Part shown: positions 48,922-62,213 of the stretch, piece after piece | Layout: every line of letters begins with the position of its first letter | How positions within the stretch are numbered: position 1 is the first letter of the stretch | Source of the DNA: Botrytis cinerea B05.10 | Lineage: Eukaryota; Ascomycota; Leotiomycetes; Helotiales; Sclerotiniaceae | DNA length: 64,000 nucleotides | Direction: 5' to 3' | Assembly: GCF_000143535.2 (NCBI RefSeq) | Contig: NC_037320.1 | Coordinates: 1,798,001-1,862,000, forward strand | Notes under the pieces: model-generated | Database searches by the model: none | Seen by the model: only the letters and a program-made list of their open reading frames with translations | Told to the model about the DNA's origin: nothing | Position numbers and translations under genes: made by a program

Positions 48922-49783
48922 TTAGTCGACCCATTGTTCAATATCCCATTCTTTGATATCGTCCTTCACTAGGAGCCTTAGTCGTTCGACTACAAGACTT
49001 TGTCAGCATTTGCAAGATGAACACCAGTAATAGGATTGAGCTCACTTTTCCACTCTGTGTACATATGCCTGGCTGCATTGGCTGCGACACGATGGTGTGG
49101 GCCCACGCTACCAATTTTAGCATCCCGAGAACTACGCCAGACACAAGTTGCAAGATTTCGTCCGTTCTTGTCGGGTACTCCGAACCAGTACCTAAAGGCT
49201 GTCAGTTTATCTGCTGCATACATGGAATTTGTTAACCTACTTGAGAAATCCTCCACTTTCAGTCGCCTCGGCGTGGGCAGCTTTGTCAAGAGCACCAAGG
49301 TCAGAGTAATGGGCGACGGTTTCAGGTGGGACTTGAGATCTGAAAACAACAATGTAGAAGAATTCCTCTTTCCAGGTATAATTGGAGGCTTTTGCCAGCT
49401 CTCGAAGAGAATCTATGACTTCTTGCCACTAAAGTAAGTTTGGTCAGTGAACCTGAATTTTCAAGACAAGGCAAGAGTCAAGATGTTAGAGAACATACAT
49501 TGAAAGTCTCAATATACGGCGCAGTTGCATAATCTTCTCTCAGACATTTCAATCCAACCAAGGCTCGGGCAAGCAATCGATTTGGTGTATCCAAGGTATC
49601 GAGATCTAGAAGATGAGGTTTTTCATCGTATGGACTGACCACCAAGTATCTATCCCCATTCCAGCTATCATTCTTGCTACTTGAAACGGGATATCTCAGT
49701 TCGGCTGAAGATTCGAGCGCATTGGAAATTTCATGGCGTTCAAGATTGTTGAAAGGTAGAGTAGGAGATGTAACAACGGCCAT
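48922..49783 (-). CDS. UPF0643 family protein
   Basis: Member of a conserved fungal family of unknown function. Four exons on the minus strand: 49783-49499, 49428-49241, 49191-49046 and 48989-48922, giving 228 residues. Recognisable family blocks are LDTPNRLLARALVGLKCLRE, APYIETFNWQEVIDSLRE, FFYIVVFRSQVPPETV, GALDKAAHAEATESGGFLKY, WFGVPDKNGRNLATCVWRSS and a C-terminal LLVKDDIKEWDIEQW. Introns are 49-70 nt, each with a GT donor and AG acceptor that keep these blocks in frame. An in-frame Met exists 78 codons upstream (50017), but MAVVTSPTLPF fits the usual start better. No signal peptide. Catalytic role unknown. Confidence 0.85.
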
Positions 49784-51272
49784 GATGTGCGAAAGAATCG
49801 AAAGTTCAGGCCTGATCAATTTTAGGGAATTGTATAGGAAGGGGAGGTGAGATCGGAAAAGATGTTTGGATGATTGAAGAAAAGGAGCAATTTTGATGTC
49901 TTCTAGACTATACTGGAATGAGCCCACCGGAAAGTCAAAGATATAAGAATTGGAAGGGAAAGATGAGTCCAGGAAGGAGCGTCCAGGACGCAACTGCCCA
50001 AAAAGATACCACGACATGGTTTTGCATCAATAACATTTTGCATCTAATAATTTTTGCGGGGACGTCGACGGTTAAATGACTCGGATGGTACGAAACATGG
50101 CCCCTATTGCGCCATTCTCGGGTGTTGAAGATAATCACGCCTTTCTTTGTTTGGATTGTAAAATCAGGGGAACCAAAAATAGCCCTATGGGGAACAAAGA
50201 TATACCAACATCACACGCGGGCATCAAAGACTTCATGGCATTGTGAATAACTTTAATTTTGGAGCCTCATGCATATTATGCTAAATTGAAAGGTCTGATG
50301 CCATGACACCCAAAACGCTGAATTGTAACTGCGACCTACGAGTGGCAAGCAGAGTTGTCCGCGTTTCTAATTTTTCAGTATTTTTGGGATCAGAGTTTTC
50401 GTGCCTTGCATCAAACTCTATCTGCCATTTCTATTCAGTTAGAGAAGATTTTAGAGTTCTGGAGATTACTCACACCGGGAAACCTAATCTGGAAGCTTGG
50501 TCTGGAACATCCGACCTACAAATAACTGGTGACAGATACTCAATGAGCAAGATGTTTGGTTCGAATTCGTCTTCATTTCACCATCACTATTCTCAGTCGA
50601 GTATTGCAGTCGAACCTTGGATGGCTTCTTCTTATTGATGAGACGAAGATTCATTCGAAGTTCTGTGTGGTCAGACTACATCATTCTTCTTTGTGCACGT
50701 TTCAGCATCTTTGACACTTCTCCGCTTGACTCAACTCACAGGATACATCTGACGAATCGATTCGTCAATGTAAAGTTTAGAAAGTCATCCTCTTTGCTAC
50801 AAAGTTCGCGTCGAGTCTTTACATCTTGCCTGGTCTGCATTTACAGATCTCCTCAAACTCACCGTCCCTACTTTCACTGTCAATAGCACGGCCTATAAGC
50901 CTACCCGATGACCATTACTCCCGTCGACAGGTGAAAATTCCATCGAACCAATAAACTTTTCATAAGTCCGTATAAAATTGAAAGTGGAACTGTGTGTTAA
51001 TATCGTGTATGATTATTTCCATCAAGTTGAAAATCGGATAAGTTTGGCGATATTAGAATATTGAAGGCGGAAGCACATGAAGAGAAAGCGACACAGGAGG
51101 GTCATGGACCGCAGAACTCTGGTTGTCCAGTGTAATTAGATATAATCTCGAGGATGAATCTTTTCGTCCCATCTTCTCTCTATCATACATATACTCAGGG
51201 AGCTCCGTCGAAAACACCTGTGGCATTGTAGACGCAGTGGGGCCACTCTCCCCGGATTATTGAATAATCGTC
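49784..51272. other. Gene-free region
   Basis: About 1.5 kb between the UPF0643 start and the mitochondrial carrier stop, both minus strand. Two plus-strand frames of 111 and 89 codons (50303-50886) look random. Nothing recognisable. Confidence 0.5.
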
Positions 51273-52577
51273 TCAAACTTTAGTCTCTCGTCGATCCCCC
51301 AGCCAGACCCTCCCACTTTCATAAGACCCTAAATAAAGGCCGCTACCCAATGCCGTCCAGCCAGCTCTCAGAATAGCACCTCGAAACAATCCTCTCATTC
51401 CAGTTTCCGCAATCACTTCCCGAGCAATAGTGAGACTGCCTTTTTTCTTCCCTCCAAGGTTATCAATCGATTGACCTCTCTTCTTGGCTTCCTCTATCTT
51501 CTTCTTTGCCTCACTCTCAGAGTTTTCTCCTGCTGCTGCAAGCATAATTCGGGTCTTCACTACATCGACTGGTGTTGTGATTACGGCTGCAATAGACCCC
51601 GCACTTCCAGCACTCACTGCTGTTATTGTTGCTGTTTCGAGTAACGAACCGGTCATGGTTCCATTTTGCTTCCGATAGTTCTTAATCGACTCTTTCACGT
51701 GCTCAAACATAGGGAATTGCATTGCGGTGAACGGCAGATTGCGGGCAGCCAATGCCGTGTATCCTGTGAACAATTGCGAAGGTCTTTTGAATTGCTTCAA
51801 TGCCTGCATAGTAACAGAAGCCTCAGACTTCGAGGAGTGGGCTGGCCGGCGGATCATCTGGGCATTTTGTTTCAATACCTCCGCAGGAGTCAGTATAAAG
51901 CATGATACAAGTTCAGCCACTGCCGAAGCTGCGCTGTGCACAAAAGGTTGGGGTATCAGTGGCGTGTTGTTGCCACCGAAGCTTGTATTTGCCTTGGTGA
52001 GAACAGATTTTATTCCCTCATATGTGGTGAAGAATGCTCCTGCTGTGAAACATTAATATTGCGGTAAATTCAAGATATCAAGAGCCCATACATGAAGGTA
52101 TGGTCACCAAAATTACAGGTCCCACTCCCTGATATAAACCTCGAAACAGTAAACCACGATTGATCGCTTTTTTCGATGCATCATAGTAGATCTTTTTGTA
52201 ATCTGGACTTTGGAATCGAGTCTTAAGAGTATCCAAAGGGTATACTAGAAGGTCGACAGCTACTGCTGCAAACGCTCCCGCCTGTGAGTTGTGTCAGAAA
52301 CGTGATCGAAACATTTCAAATCAAAGGTTTTGTATGAAGCAAGGAACCCAGTGCACCATCGAACAGTGAACTCAAAAGAACAGCTAAGAAATCTCTGGTG
52401 TTTGATTTACTACTGGCGTTGAAATTCTGTACATCTTCCCTCTGGCTCACCGGGAGCGAACCGGAAACCACATGGAGGGGTAATTTTTCAGCGCCAACAC
52501 TTGCTTGCTTTCGCTTTTACAGATTCTTGTGAACTAAACAAACTTACGAGAAGAACATCTGTATGTGAGTTCGACAT
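51273..52577 (-). CDS. Mitochondrial carrier (SLC25), SAM-carrier/Mme1-like
   Basis: Inner-membrane solute carrier. Exons 52577-52548, 52281-52092 and 52042-51273 give 329 residues. All three carrier signatures are visible, one per repeat: YPLDTLKTRFQS, LTPAEVLKQNAQ and TTPVDVVKTRIM. GLYQGVG and LFRGAILRAGW-type segments end the repeats. A charged matrix loop with AAAGENSESEAKKKIEEAKK lies in repeat three. Intron 1 is 266 nt, unusually long for this window. I place it because MSNSHTDVLL joins AGAFAAVAVDLLVYPLDT exactly as carriers begin. The subfamily call (S-adenosylmethionine carrier or yeast YMR166C/Mme1-like) is from memory and less sure. It shares a 317-bp divergent promoter with a Mix23-type gene, itself mitochondrial in yeast. 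Confidence 0.88.
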
Positions 52578-52894
52578 TTGAAATCATAATGAGGAAAATG
52601 AAAGACTTCAATAAGAAATGTTGGAAGGAGATGAGACATGGACCCCTCCAACCATCGTCATAGAAGGGAGCTTTATCGGACGCTAAGATATGATGCATTG
52701 TAATCAAAAGAAAGTCGAGCTCTCGCCTCAACTTCATTTGGCCACTCAGCACTTGAACAGGCAATATCGATTGTACAGATAATTCCCATACAATTAAACT
52801 ACTTTTAGTATAGTTTGTTATTTTCACACTGGCGAACTGGTTTTGGTCAACAACCTCTCGAGCTGAGGTTAGAAAGACAGCTCCCCGAGGAACA
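52578..52894. promoter_or_regulatory. Bidirectional promoter, mitochondrial carrier and Mix23/Cid2
   Basis: 317 bp between divergent ATGs. No extra gene. Confidence 0.7.
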
Positions 52895-53534
52895 ATGGCG
52901 GAACCTGCTACAATACCACAAACATTAACCCCCCAGTTTTGTTTCTCGACAGTTGCGCTGAGAGGTATTTCAATTCATCTTTGATGTCATGTACAACTAG
53001 GACTAATGCCCTATAGATTTCCTTCGTATATCTCGCGCCTCAATTGACGATAGCATAACACAAAATCTCAATGCGCTCGTAACACCTTCGAGGGAAGGAT
53101 TTGACCCCTCATCTACCTCGATTCGCAATCCTCGACCTCCTCACTTTAAACAAATACCTTCCACCGCATGCCAGAGTTTTAAAGAATCTGTTCTATTTTC
53201 TTCGTGGCAGACAAGATCAGATGTGCTGAATTACTGCGCTTCGGTTGCTACGAGTCCGGACCCCGATGATCCGGATTTACTGGAGAGACAGGTTGAGAAT
53301 GCGAGGGATAGGGAGAGGGTGGTGGACGAGAGATTAGATCCTTATTCTGCGAGGTTCTTCCCGAAGGAGGCGCGGACAGAGAGGTTGGCTGCTATTGTGA
53401 GGCAAGAAAGAGGGGTGGAAAACATTGTGAGGGCGAGGAGTTGGGGTTTAGTTAGGGAGAGATGCGGCGGAGACTCGGAGAGTTGGGAAATAGCTATGGA
53501 CCAGTGGAGGAGAAGCAGGGAAAGATCTCAATGA
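52895..53534 (+). CDS. Mix23 / caffeine-induced death protein 2 family
   Basis: Exons 52895-52964 and 53017-53534 give 195 residues. The 52-nt intron has branch ACTAAT. The spliced N-terminus reads LTPQFCFSTVALRDFLRISR, then ASIDDSITQNLNALVTPSRE, the family's hallmark: Cys-Phe plus an invariant IDDxI...LN helix. A second Cys-containing segment TACQSFKESVL and DVLNYC follow, compatible with the conserved Cys pairs. Yeast Mix23 is an intermembrane-space protein supporting mitochondrial import, and fission yeast Cid2 was named from caffeine sensitivity. The C-terminus is charged, with RERVVDERLDPYSARFFP. It is divergent from the mitochondrial carrier gene, an attractive but unproven functional pairing. 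Confidence 0.85.
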
Positions 53535-54242
53535 GATGGGAGCGTACATTTGGATGTTTATGTGCAAGATTGCACAAAAGCGGGAGTTTTGGATGGGTTC
53601 GAGAAATTATATACAGAAGATTAAAAGGCTACAGATGGCCATATGTGAGAAGTTTGTATGAGATTATGAGAAGCTATAGAAAGAATCAACTCCAACTAGT
53701 ACAAAGTATAACGCATGCATATCCTACACCATTGCACAAGAGCAAAACACGGGATGCCTAGTTGTTGGGAATAACACAAATCACACATCGTTTGAAAGAC
53801 TCCAAATCTAGACAGATCCTGATGGTAACCCAAACACCAAGCAGAGAAAGCAATTAATTAGACTTGCATTACATTGCACTAGCAATCTGTCTTAATGTCT
53901 TAATACCATTCTAGTGAGGCACAACATATTTGAAAGCGAATGTGAAATTCGCCCGGAAAATAGCCGGAACTTTCCACCATTGCAACCTCGAAAGTTCAGT
54001 AGAACTTATTAATACACAACCCCTCCAAACAACACAACTTCCCAACAGAGCAGGAAAATTCCCACCTGTGAGACGGACCATACAGTAGAGGACTTTTCAA
54101 TTATCGTCAAGGCCTTTGATACGACATCGAGACTATTTGAAAAGGCACCAAAGCATTGTGAATCCTGACGTCAGAATCACACAACGATCTTTAACCCCCC
54201 ACGCTGTTGAATAGCTTTTCTGGCAAACGCAATTGAGCAGCC
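53535..54242. promoter_or_regulatory. Intergenic / promoter region
   Basis: 708 bp between the Mix23-like stop and the Nat1 ATG. Only the expected UTR and promoter content. A frame at 53462-53761 overlaps the end of the previous gene and looks like chance. Confidence 0.55.
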
Positions 54243-56558
54243 ATGCCACAACCGTTATCTTCGAAAGAGTCCTCACTCTTTAGGACTGTGGTTCGAAATT
54301 ATGAAGATAAGCAGTACAAGAAAGGTGCGCTACATATGTCAGCTTCTACACAGGCGCCAACTTACAATCTACAGGTTTGAAAGCTGCCGACCAGATTCTG
54401 AAAAAGAACCCTAAGCATGGAGATACTTTGGCTATGAAAGCCTTGATTCTAAACTCTCAAGGGAAATCCGATGAAGCTTTTGCGCTTGCGAAAGTGGCCC
54501 TCCAATGCGACTTCAAATCACACGTCTGCTGGCACGTTTACGGACTACTCTACCGCGCCGCGAAAAACTTCGAGGAGGCTATCAAAGCATACAAATTTGC
54601 TCTGAAGCTGGAACCAGACTCGCAGCAGATCCAGAGAGATTTGGCGCTTTTACAAGTACAAATGCGTGATTATGCGGGCTATCTTGTTAGTCGCAAAGCT
54701 ATGCTAACTGCTAGATCTACCAGTCGACAAAGCTGGACTGCGTTAGCTGTGGCATACCATCTCAATGGCGAATTGGCAGAAGCAGAGAGAACTTTAACCA
54801 CCTATGAGGGAACTTTGAAGAATCCACCCTCCAAACTCGATTTCGAGAACTCGGAAGCTGTTATGTACAAAATTACGTTAATCGCAGAACAAGGTGATGT
54901 CAAGAGAGCTTTGGAATGTCTTGAATCGGATGGGAAACACAACCTCGATCGCCTGGCTGTTATGGAGCTAAAGGCAAAATACTTGTTCGAGCTTGGACGA
55001 AAGGAGGAAGCTGTAAAGGCATATCGTGCGCTGGTCGACCGCAACCAGGAATTCAAAACCTACTATGATTCCTTAATCCAAGCTATGGAGATCGACCCGA
55101 CCGATTTGAAGGCTCGCAAAGCTGTTTACGATGAATATGCAGAGAAATACCCACGATGTGACGCTGCGCGCCGGTTACCGTTGGATTTCCTAGAAGGCGA
55201 GGAATTTAAAGAGGCCGCAGACAAGTACATTCACCGTATGCTGGATAAGGGGGTTCCATCTACATTCGCAAACCTGAAGCATCTGTATGCCGATACATCT
55301 AAGAAGGAGATCTTACCGTCTGTCGTTCAACAATACATTGAGAGTGGAAAAAGTGAAGAGAGTTCGGAACCAAAGAGAAACGGTGACACATCCAAGGGCA
55401 ACTCATCGGCTTATTACTTCCTCGCACAGCACTACAACTATTACTTGAGCCGCGATCTTGACAAGGCTATGGAGTATATTGAGAAGGCTATCGAATTAGA
55501 ACCTAAAAGCGTAGATTTCCACATGACAAAAGCGCGTATATTTAAGCATCAAGGAAACACCCAAAAAGCCTCTGAGATCATGGAGGAAGCTCGCAGTCTC
55601 GACACTAGGGATCGTCACATCAATACCAAAGCTGCCAAATATCAACTTAGAAATGATGAAAACGAAAACGCCTTGAAGACTATGGGTATGTTTACAAGAG
55701 CTGAGACTGTGGGTGGGCCGCTAGCAGATCTTCATGATATGCAATGTGTCTGGTTTTTGACAGAGGACGGAGAGTCTTATGCTCGCCAAAACAAAATTGG
55801 CCTGGCTCTCAAGAGATTTACGGCAGTTTACAACATTTTTGATGTCTGGTATGAAGATCAGTTTGATTTCCATTCTTTCTTCTTACGTAAGGGTCAAATT
55901 AGAGCCTATGTAGATATGATGAAGTGGGAAGACAAGATCAGAGAACACCCCTTTTATAGCCGAGCAGCTCTTTCCGCAGTCAAAGTCTATCTTTCGATGC
56001 ATGACAAGCCAACATCAAACGGAGTTAACGGATCTGAAGAAACCGAGGCAGATGCTCTGGAACGCAAGAAGGCAGCAAAGAAAGCGAGAAAGGAAGCAGA
56101 GCGCCTGGAAAAAGAGGCTTTGGCAAAGAAAAATGAACCCAACAAGCCAGTGAAAGACCAGGATGGGGAATTGAAGAAGAAGGATGATGATCCTAATGGA
56201 GAGAAATTGGCGGAGACGAAGGAACCGTTGGTTGATGCTATGAAGTTTTTGAGTCCGTTGTTACAGTTCAGTCCCAAGAATATTGAGGCGCAAATTCTGG
56301 GTTTTGAGGTATTGATTCGTAGACGTAAGTCCTCCTAACTTTATTGAGCGTGCTAAAGATTGGGTCCGGTTGCTAACACACCAAACAGAGAAATACCTCC
56401 TCGCACTTAAATGTCTCATGGCTGCATCGGCTATTGACAAGGAGAATGAAAGTGTGAAAGAACAGAAGATTCGCTTCAAGAAGGTCGTGGAATCGGAACT
56501 TGAGGGAACCGATCCTAAGGTTGTGGAGATCATTAAGGAGGAGTTTGCCAAGTTGTGA
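54243..56558 (+). CDS. NAT1: NatA N-terminal acetyltransferase auxiliary subunit (Nat1/Naa15)
   Basis: Nat1/Naa15 anchors the catalytic subunit Naa10 to ribosomes, where NatA acetylates N-terminal Ser, Ala, Thr and Gly of nascent proteins. Exons 54243-54324, 54375-56324 and 56389-56558 give 733 residues. MPQPLSSKESSLFRTVVRNY and EDKQYKKGLKAADQILKKNP are the classic start. TPR units follow through most of the protein (for example HVYGLLYRAAKNFEEAIKAY, KAMEYIEKAIELEPKSVDFH). A Lys/Glu-rich segment lies at about 590-650 (ERKKAAKKARKEAERLEKEA), with helices from QKYLLALKCLMAAS after intron 2. Length is somewhat below the animal proteins but normal for fungi. Looks intact. Confidence 0.95.
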
Positions 56559-57652
56559 GGGGAAGGTCTCCTGGTTGGTGTGGGGAACGGCAGCATTGCG
56601 AGATTTACAGGGTATAAAAGTTTTTCCATATAGTACTTCGAGGTTCTCAAACGACAAAGCGCCATGGATTGAAGGCATAGCATAGCATGGCTCTTATAGT
56701 TGATGGACCTTTGGAGTTCTTCATGATCTAACCTCTTTCATCTTGGCATTGGTTCATGGTAGGAAGGATTGGGGAGAATTAAAAAGAAAGGAATATGAAG
56801 GAAAATGAATTTATTGAAAGATTGGTAGATAAAAGTTTGCCTACCTATTCTAGGCACTGCGTCAGCTCTTCTCTAATCTACCTGCCATAGATCTGTGGGT
56901 AACATTATCAGCGAAGGATGGTGGAGCAATGGAAGGAGATTTATTTGAGTGACGACATCCGCTCTATGTAGATGATAGAAAAAATGGACACAATATTGAA
57001 GAAATACGAAGATGCTTATTAGACTGCCTCATTTGATTACTAGGCATATAGATTTATCATCCGGGATGGAAGGGGGGGCTAACTGGAGAGGAATATCTTC
57101 TCCTTCGTCTTGACACGAGGTTGTTCCAAGGCACATGGTTAATTTCTGTTGGTAGATATTCGCTCTGTGTAGATGATTCTGCCATTATACAATTCACTAT
57201 ATCAAATATCATGCCGCCATCTTCATTGTTATTCTGCACGTACATCACATTTACTAGATGCATTCCTCGGTAAATTCTTTCGTGAATCTGCGGCTATTCG
57301 TGCCTGAGGCTTTAATCCTGCTGGCGAACTCAAAGATATGAGGTACCCCAAAAATAAATTAAAATGGAGATGAATTAAGCAAGTTCGCGTCAAGTCAAAT
57401 CCAACCGCGTCCATCAATTCTGTGCATCCTTCAACGTTAAAATACATAATCCCTTGCCCAACTAATTCTACAATTCGAGAAACAATACAACAAATATTTG
57501 CTTTGTGAATATCCTCAAAAATCATTCTATTGTAACATTATCGTATCGTCTTCCTTTTGTCAACTTTATTTGTTGCGTTTGCGACGTCAACCAACCATCA
57601 AAGACTTATACTTATACAACTTGTACCGAGATCTCTGGCATCTGACTTCAAG
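56559..57652. other. Intergenic region
   Basis: 1.1 kb between Nat1 and the DDT/PHD gene, both plus strand. No supported gene. It holds the Nat1 3' UTR and the next promoter. Confidence 0.55.
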
Positions 57653-60353
57653 ATGGTCTCCGCCAGGAAGCGTGGAAGGCAGGAGATGGAAGCCAGTGAG
57701 CTTCCAAAGGAACCAAGTATGATTGATCAACTTCGAAGCATGTGGGAATTTGCAAATCTTGCGCAATGGATTTTCATTTTTGGAAGGACGGTCAAAATCG
57801 ATGAGAATATTGGTATCGAGGTAATACATCAGCCTTCCCACAGCCTTCTCCAAATACTACTTCAATACTAACTACCTGTCTCAACGTGATAGGAACTGGA
57901 GTTGGAATGCTCGAAAACACACTCGACTGTTCTGCCAGAGATTGGTCTTGCTTTATTAAAGTTTGTTTCTGCTCATCGAGGGCTCACGTAAGTCAACTCT
58001 TAGGATCTATTTATTACATACCGCAGCTTTGGCTAACTGAATCCAACAGTCCGGAGATTTTCGATGAGTATACAAGAAGACAATATGTTGCCAAAGCACC
58101 CGAGCGCAATCCATATGGCACCGAGGAGGAACCCGCAAAGTTCACAGATTTCGATGCCTTTACTAAGGTACGCATCTGTCGAGCTATATTTCATCGATCT
58201 TTATTAATAGTTATTGTAGATTCGAGTTTTACAGCAACTTACTCAATGGGCCATGATCAGTCCAGAGCGTATTCGTGAGAGGATGGAAGAAACCAAGGAC
58301 ATCGAGCAGACCTCTTGGGTAAGCAATTATCGATTTGTGTCAATTCCCAACATTACTAACTTCTTGGAAACAGCGCATCGAACCTTGTGGATGGGACTCG
58401 GATGATCGCGAATATTTTGTGCTAGATGACAATCGATTATATCGTCGTACTGAAGCTCCACCACCTCCTCCACCAGCTCCAACACACAAAAAGAATTCAA
58501 AGAAAGGCAAGGCGGCTGCAAGGGCAAGCAAACGAAGAAAGACAACAGACCCAATCGATAGTGAAGCCGAAGCATCGGTAGAAGCACCGGTAGAAGAAAA
58601 GATGGATGATGGGTTCGGAGGCGCAAAATGGGAATGCATTGCTGTTTCGTTTGAAGAGTTCACCGCATTCGCAGCATCAATGGAAAAAACTCGGGATCCA
58701 AATGAAAAGATATTACGAAAACGCATCGTCGATGACGTATTACCATTATTGGAAAAGCATGAAGAAGCCCGAAAGCGCAAGGAAGCACAGAAGCAGCGCG
58801 AGTTAATCAACATCGAAAAATTAGCTACAGCCAAGAGATCTAGTAGAATCGCTGGCAAGATGGAGCAACAGAAGCAGGAAGAAGAAACTAGAGAAGCGGA
58901 ACGCAAGAAGCAACAAGATTTAGCAATGGCAAAGAAAGAACAGCAAAAATGGCTCAAGCTAGAGAAAGAAAGAGAATCACGAATGATGACTAGGGAGCAG
59001 CGAGTAAAGGAAAGAGAAGCACGCCGCATCCTCCATGAAGACGAATTGGCCAATCTTTCTGAGGATAGTAGGAAGGTTGGATCGGGTGAAGGACGTCTCT
59101 CGGAACGTCATCTAAAGGCCGAAATTGAAAAGAAGAGGCAGGCGCTCGAACAACTTAACGAGGAAGATGATTGGATCTTTGACTGTATCTGTGGTGCTTA
59201 TGGACAGATTGATGATGGGACCCATAGTATTGCATGCGAAGAATGCAATATTTGGCAGCACAGTAAGTGTGTTGGAGTCAGTGAAGCTGAGGCTGATAAC
59301 GAGGACTTTGAATTCGTATGCACTACTTGTAAACGCCGTGCTGAGGAAGCAGAGAAAGCTAAAAATCACCCACCAATGAAGATTAAGCTTGGTCGACCCG
59401 GATCTTCTCCCTCTTTAGTGCCACCCAAACAAAATGGCGTTCCAAGTATGGATAATGGAGCGATGCCAAATGGTAGACTATCAGCAACTCCATCCTCACC
59501 ACAAAAGTCAGCACCTCAACTACATCTATTTTCTACTACCAATGGGGCACATAAGTCAACACAATCAGCAAAGGGCTCTTCACCTCAGTCACAGAATAGA
59601 CCGCCACCTATTCTACCACCAAAGTTCACCAACAGGAATGAGCGCGCAGGTTCTCCAATTGGCAAATCCGATATTAGACCATCCATTGAAATCCCCGTCG
59701 GGGAAAGTCCATCTTTATCACGATACAATGGTCTGGGTAACAGTAATCCTTTTTCCTCCCCCGTTCCCCACAGTCCAACTTCTCTTCCACCCCCAAAGAA
59801 TTTGACTACCAATGGCGCGGCTCGGTACAACCAATCCCCTTCGAAGCCTCAAAGCTCGCCAATATCTTCACCAATTCAGCAACATGCGGATTTGCCAAAT
59901 CTCAAAAATAACGGAGATGTGCCAGCTCAACCCCTTAATGGATTTCACAAAGAGCACAACGATCGACGTAGTTCATTCAATTTTTCATCCCCTCTTGCAG
60001 GAGTCCCAGTATTGACACCATCTCAAAAGAATGGACCGATACCAAGCTCATCCTTTGAACACAATGGGCATGCCGCAACGCCAAGTGGAGCCTCACGATT
60101 TACTATGATAACCGCATCATCCCCAGGATTAGATCAAGATCCACTTGATCCAGGTCATGCATCGGCTCTCCCATCTTCGATCAGTGGAATTTCTCCCACA
60201 AAACATTCTCCTCCGCGTCCAGCATCAAATGGCTCAACAACCCCCGCCATTCTCCCCCCAGTTGCTCCATTATCGCCGAGTCCGCGATCACAAAATCTTG
60301 CTCCACCCGTTAAGCCTTCGGAGCCACAACTGAGTCAAAACACAGCTCAGTGA
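57653..60353 (+). CDS. DDT/WHIM-PHD chromatin protein (RSF1-like)
   Basis: Five exons, 57653-57820, 57893-57987, 58050-58167, 58220-58318 and 58374-60353, give 819 residues. Every intron (52-72 nt) keeps the frame. The N-terminal block LRSMWEFANLAQWIFIFGRT with ECSKTHSTVLPEIGLALLKF resembles a DDT domain. The WRIEPCGWDSDDREYFVLDD motif with NRLYR matches the WHIM region of remodeller subunits such as RSF1 and CECR2. A long charged coiled region (about 270-420) follows. One PHD finger lies at about 427-480 (CICGAYG, CEECNIWQHSKC, CTTC; C4HC3), a likely histone-tail reader. The last 330 residues are Pro/Ser/Asn-rich and disordered. The gene is probably nuclear and part of an ISWI-type complex. 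The exact orthologue is uncertain. Confidence 0.82.
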
Positions 60354-62212
60354 ACATCGTGATTATTGATCACCACAATTTTCAGTACTTCACAAGGGTT
60401 TGATTCTCGCTCTCAGGTCAAATCGTCAACAATACCTCTGCCATTCAACAGAATTTAGGGTTCTCATTTTTCTCTTTCCTGCAATCGTCGATCATATTTG
60501 ATCTTGCAGTGTACCAACCTTAGATGTCATTTACCTGTGCGAGATTCACGCGAGCATATTCTCATTTTTTCCCCTGTATTACATTTTTGTTCGTGGGTGG
60601 CGTTGGGATAGGGAATTAGAAGGGAATAAAATGGCGAATTTACATATCATGACGATGAGGAATGGGATACATCGTTCCAGGGTGAATGAATGGATAGATG
60701 TATGAGTGCTGATGGATATATGCATATCTGCAGTCATCTTTGACTCCTTTAGGAGATAGGACCTGTATTATGGTGAGAAATGGTAGAGATGTTTTGGAGA
60801 AGGATATTGAATCGGTGGGCTGGTAGTTGTGAGAGATGGCTTAATTGCATGAAATGCGAGATGAATTAAGATCACAAAATATCAATTGTATTTTATATGT
60901 TAAATATCAGTGTGTTTGTAAGTGCTTGTAAGTGATTGGTTTATGTGATATGTAATTTATGATGTATGCTTGATGAATAGATATAGTGGAGAAAAGAATG
61001 ACTTAATTTGGACTTGGGGATTCATTAAGTATGTACTTTCAATCTGGGTCAAGTGGCCTTCTACCTCATTATCCTACCATATATATTCTTCATACAAATA
61101 ATCTGATATCCACAACTCGATTCTCATATGCTGTTTGTGTGGGAAGGATACGGATGACGTAGCACCTACGATGGTAGATCCCAAATGTCACGTTGTATTC
61201 TGACTCAAGAGCTCGCTATATATGAAGTAAAGGAAGCAGTAGGCCTTAAATAAGGATTACTGAAAGAGCTAGTCTCTTTCGCATTCGCTTGGGATCACAA
61301 TACAGTAGTTTTTGAATCGAAGACATTTACTGCGTTCATATGTATACTTACCTCGTGTTCAAATTGGCGAAGAAGGCAATTGGTATTAGGTTGAGTAATT
61401 CAAATAAATGATTTGAACTTGATGGCTCTATTGATTGATTGGTTTTAAGTCGGGTTGTGTTGGAAGAGGGTTGGGAGTAAAGCGGTAGGAAAAGATTATG
61501 TGCAAACTCTGGAAAGAATGAAAATGGTGGAAGAAAGGAATGGAGTGTGGTGAGTGAGGAGGAGTGAACGGGAAAGGGTAGGGTTGGTTTGATTTTTGGT
61601 CATCGGTTTGGATGGCTAAGAGATATGAGATATTTGTGCTTGCGAAATTGTGTCTGTATAGCTTGCTTGTGTTTCTGTGCATTTCTGTGTTTCGTTTAGA
61701 CTGCCGAGAGCGTCGTGGGGATTTGAACGGGTAGATTGGATTGTGGGTGGAATTGTCGTAGGTACGGTGGATGGGTATATTGATCGATAGAGTAGTACTG
61801 CTTTCTTTGAACCATGCGTGGAAGTAAGGGATTGCTGTGGTGATACATGGATGCTGTTTATACTCAATAATATGTATCAAGAAACCGTGCATCGATCGAC
61901 TGAAGTTGATTGAGATTTCCTGAGCATTCGTTCATACTTGTTTGGCGATACATCGACATCTGCGCGCTTGCAACTCCTATCCTCCTTCCTCTGGTTGATG
62001 TACGTCGTGAGTAGATTTCTTATTCGAGTTGGATAGGTAAATACTTTTCCCGATTCTCAGATCTCAAAAATAATATCGTAGTTGAATAAACAATCACGCA
62101 CGCAACAAGCATCAATACTGTCTGGTGGGCATCTGGCAAGAAAGGGGAGAGGAAGTGTGGCTTAGGAATAAAACATAAGAAAAGAGGAGGAGCAAAAAAA
62201 ATAAAATAGAAA
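60354..62212. other. Gene-free region left of the 5S gene
   Basis: About 1.9 kb: the 3' UTR of the DDT/PHD gene, then purine- and GT-rich plus-strand DNA (about 60600-61800). A 154-codon minus-strand frame at 61428-61892 is low in complexity (His, Pro, Ser, Thr) and lacks motifs. Confidence 0.55.
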
Positions 62213-62213
62213 A
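62210..62213 (-). terminator. RNA polymerase III terminator of the 5S gene
   Basis: TTTT on the minus strand falls exactly at the 3' end of the 5S coding sequence, overlapping its last U. Confidence 0.75.

Noticed and set aside
57557..57652. 32-codon upstream extension of the DDT/PHD reading frame
   Set aside because: The in-frame start is not an ATG, the sequence reads as leader, and the ATG at 57653 begins a basic N-terminus typical of nuclear proteins.
61428..61892. 154-codon minus-strand frame
   Set aside because: Low-complexity His/Pro/Ser/Thr composition in skewed DNA, with no domain.
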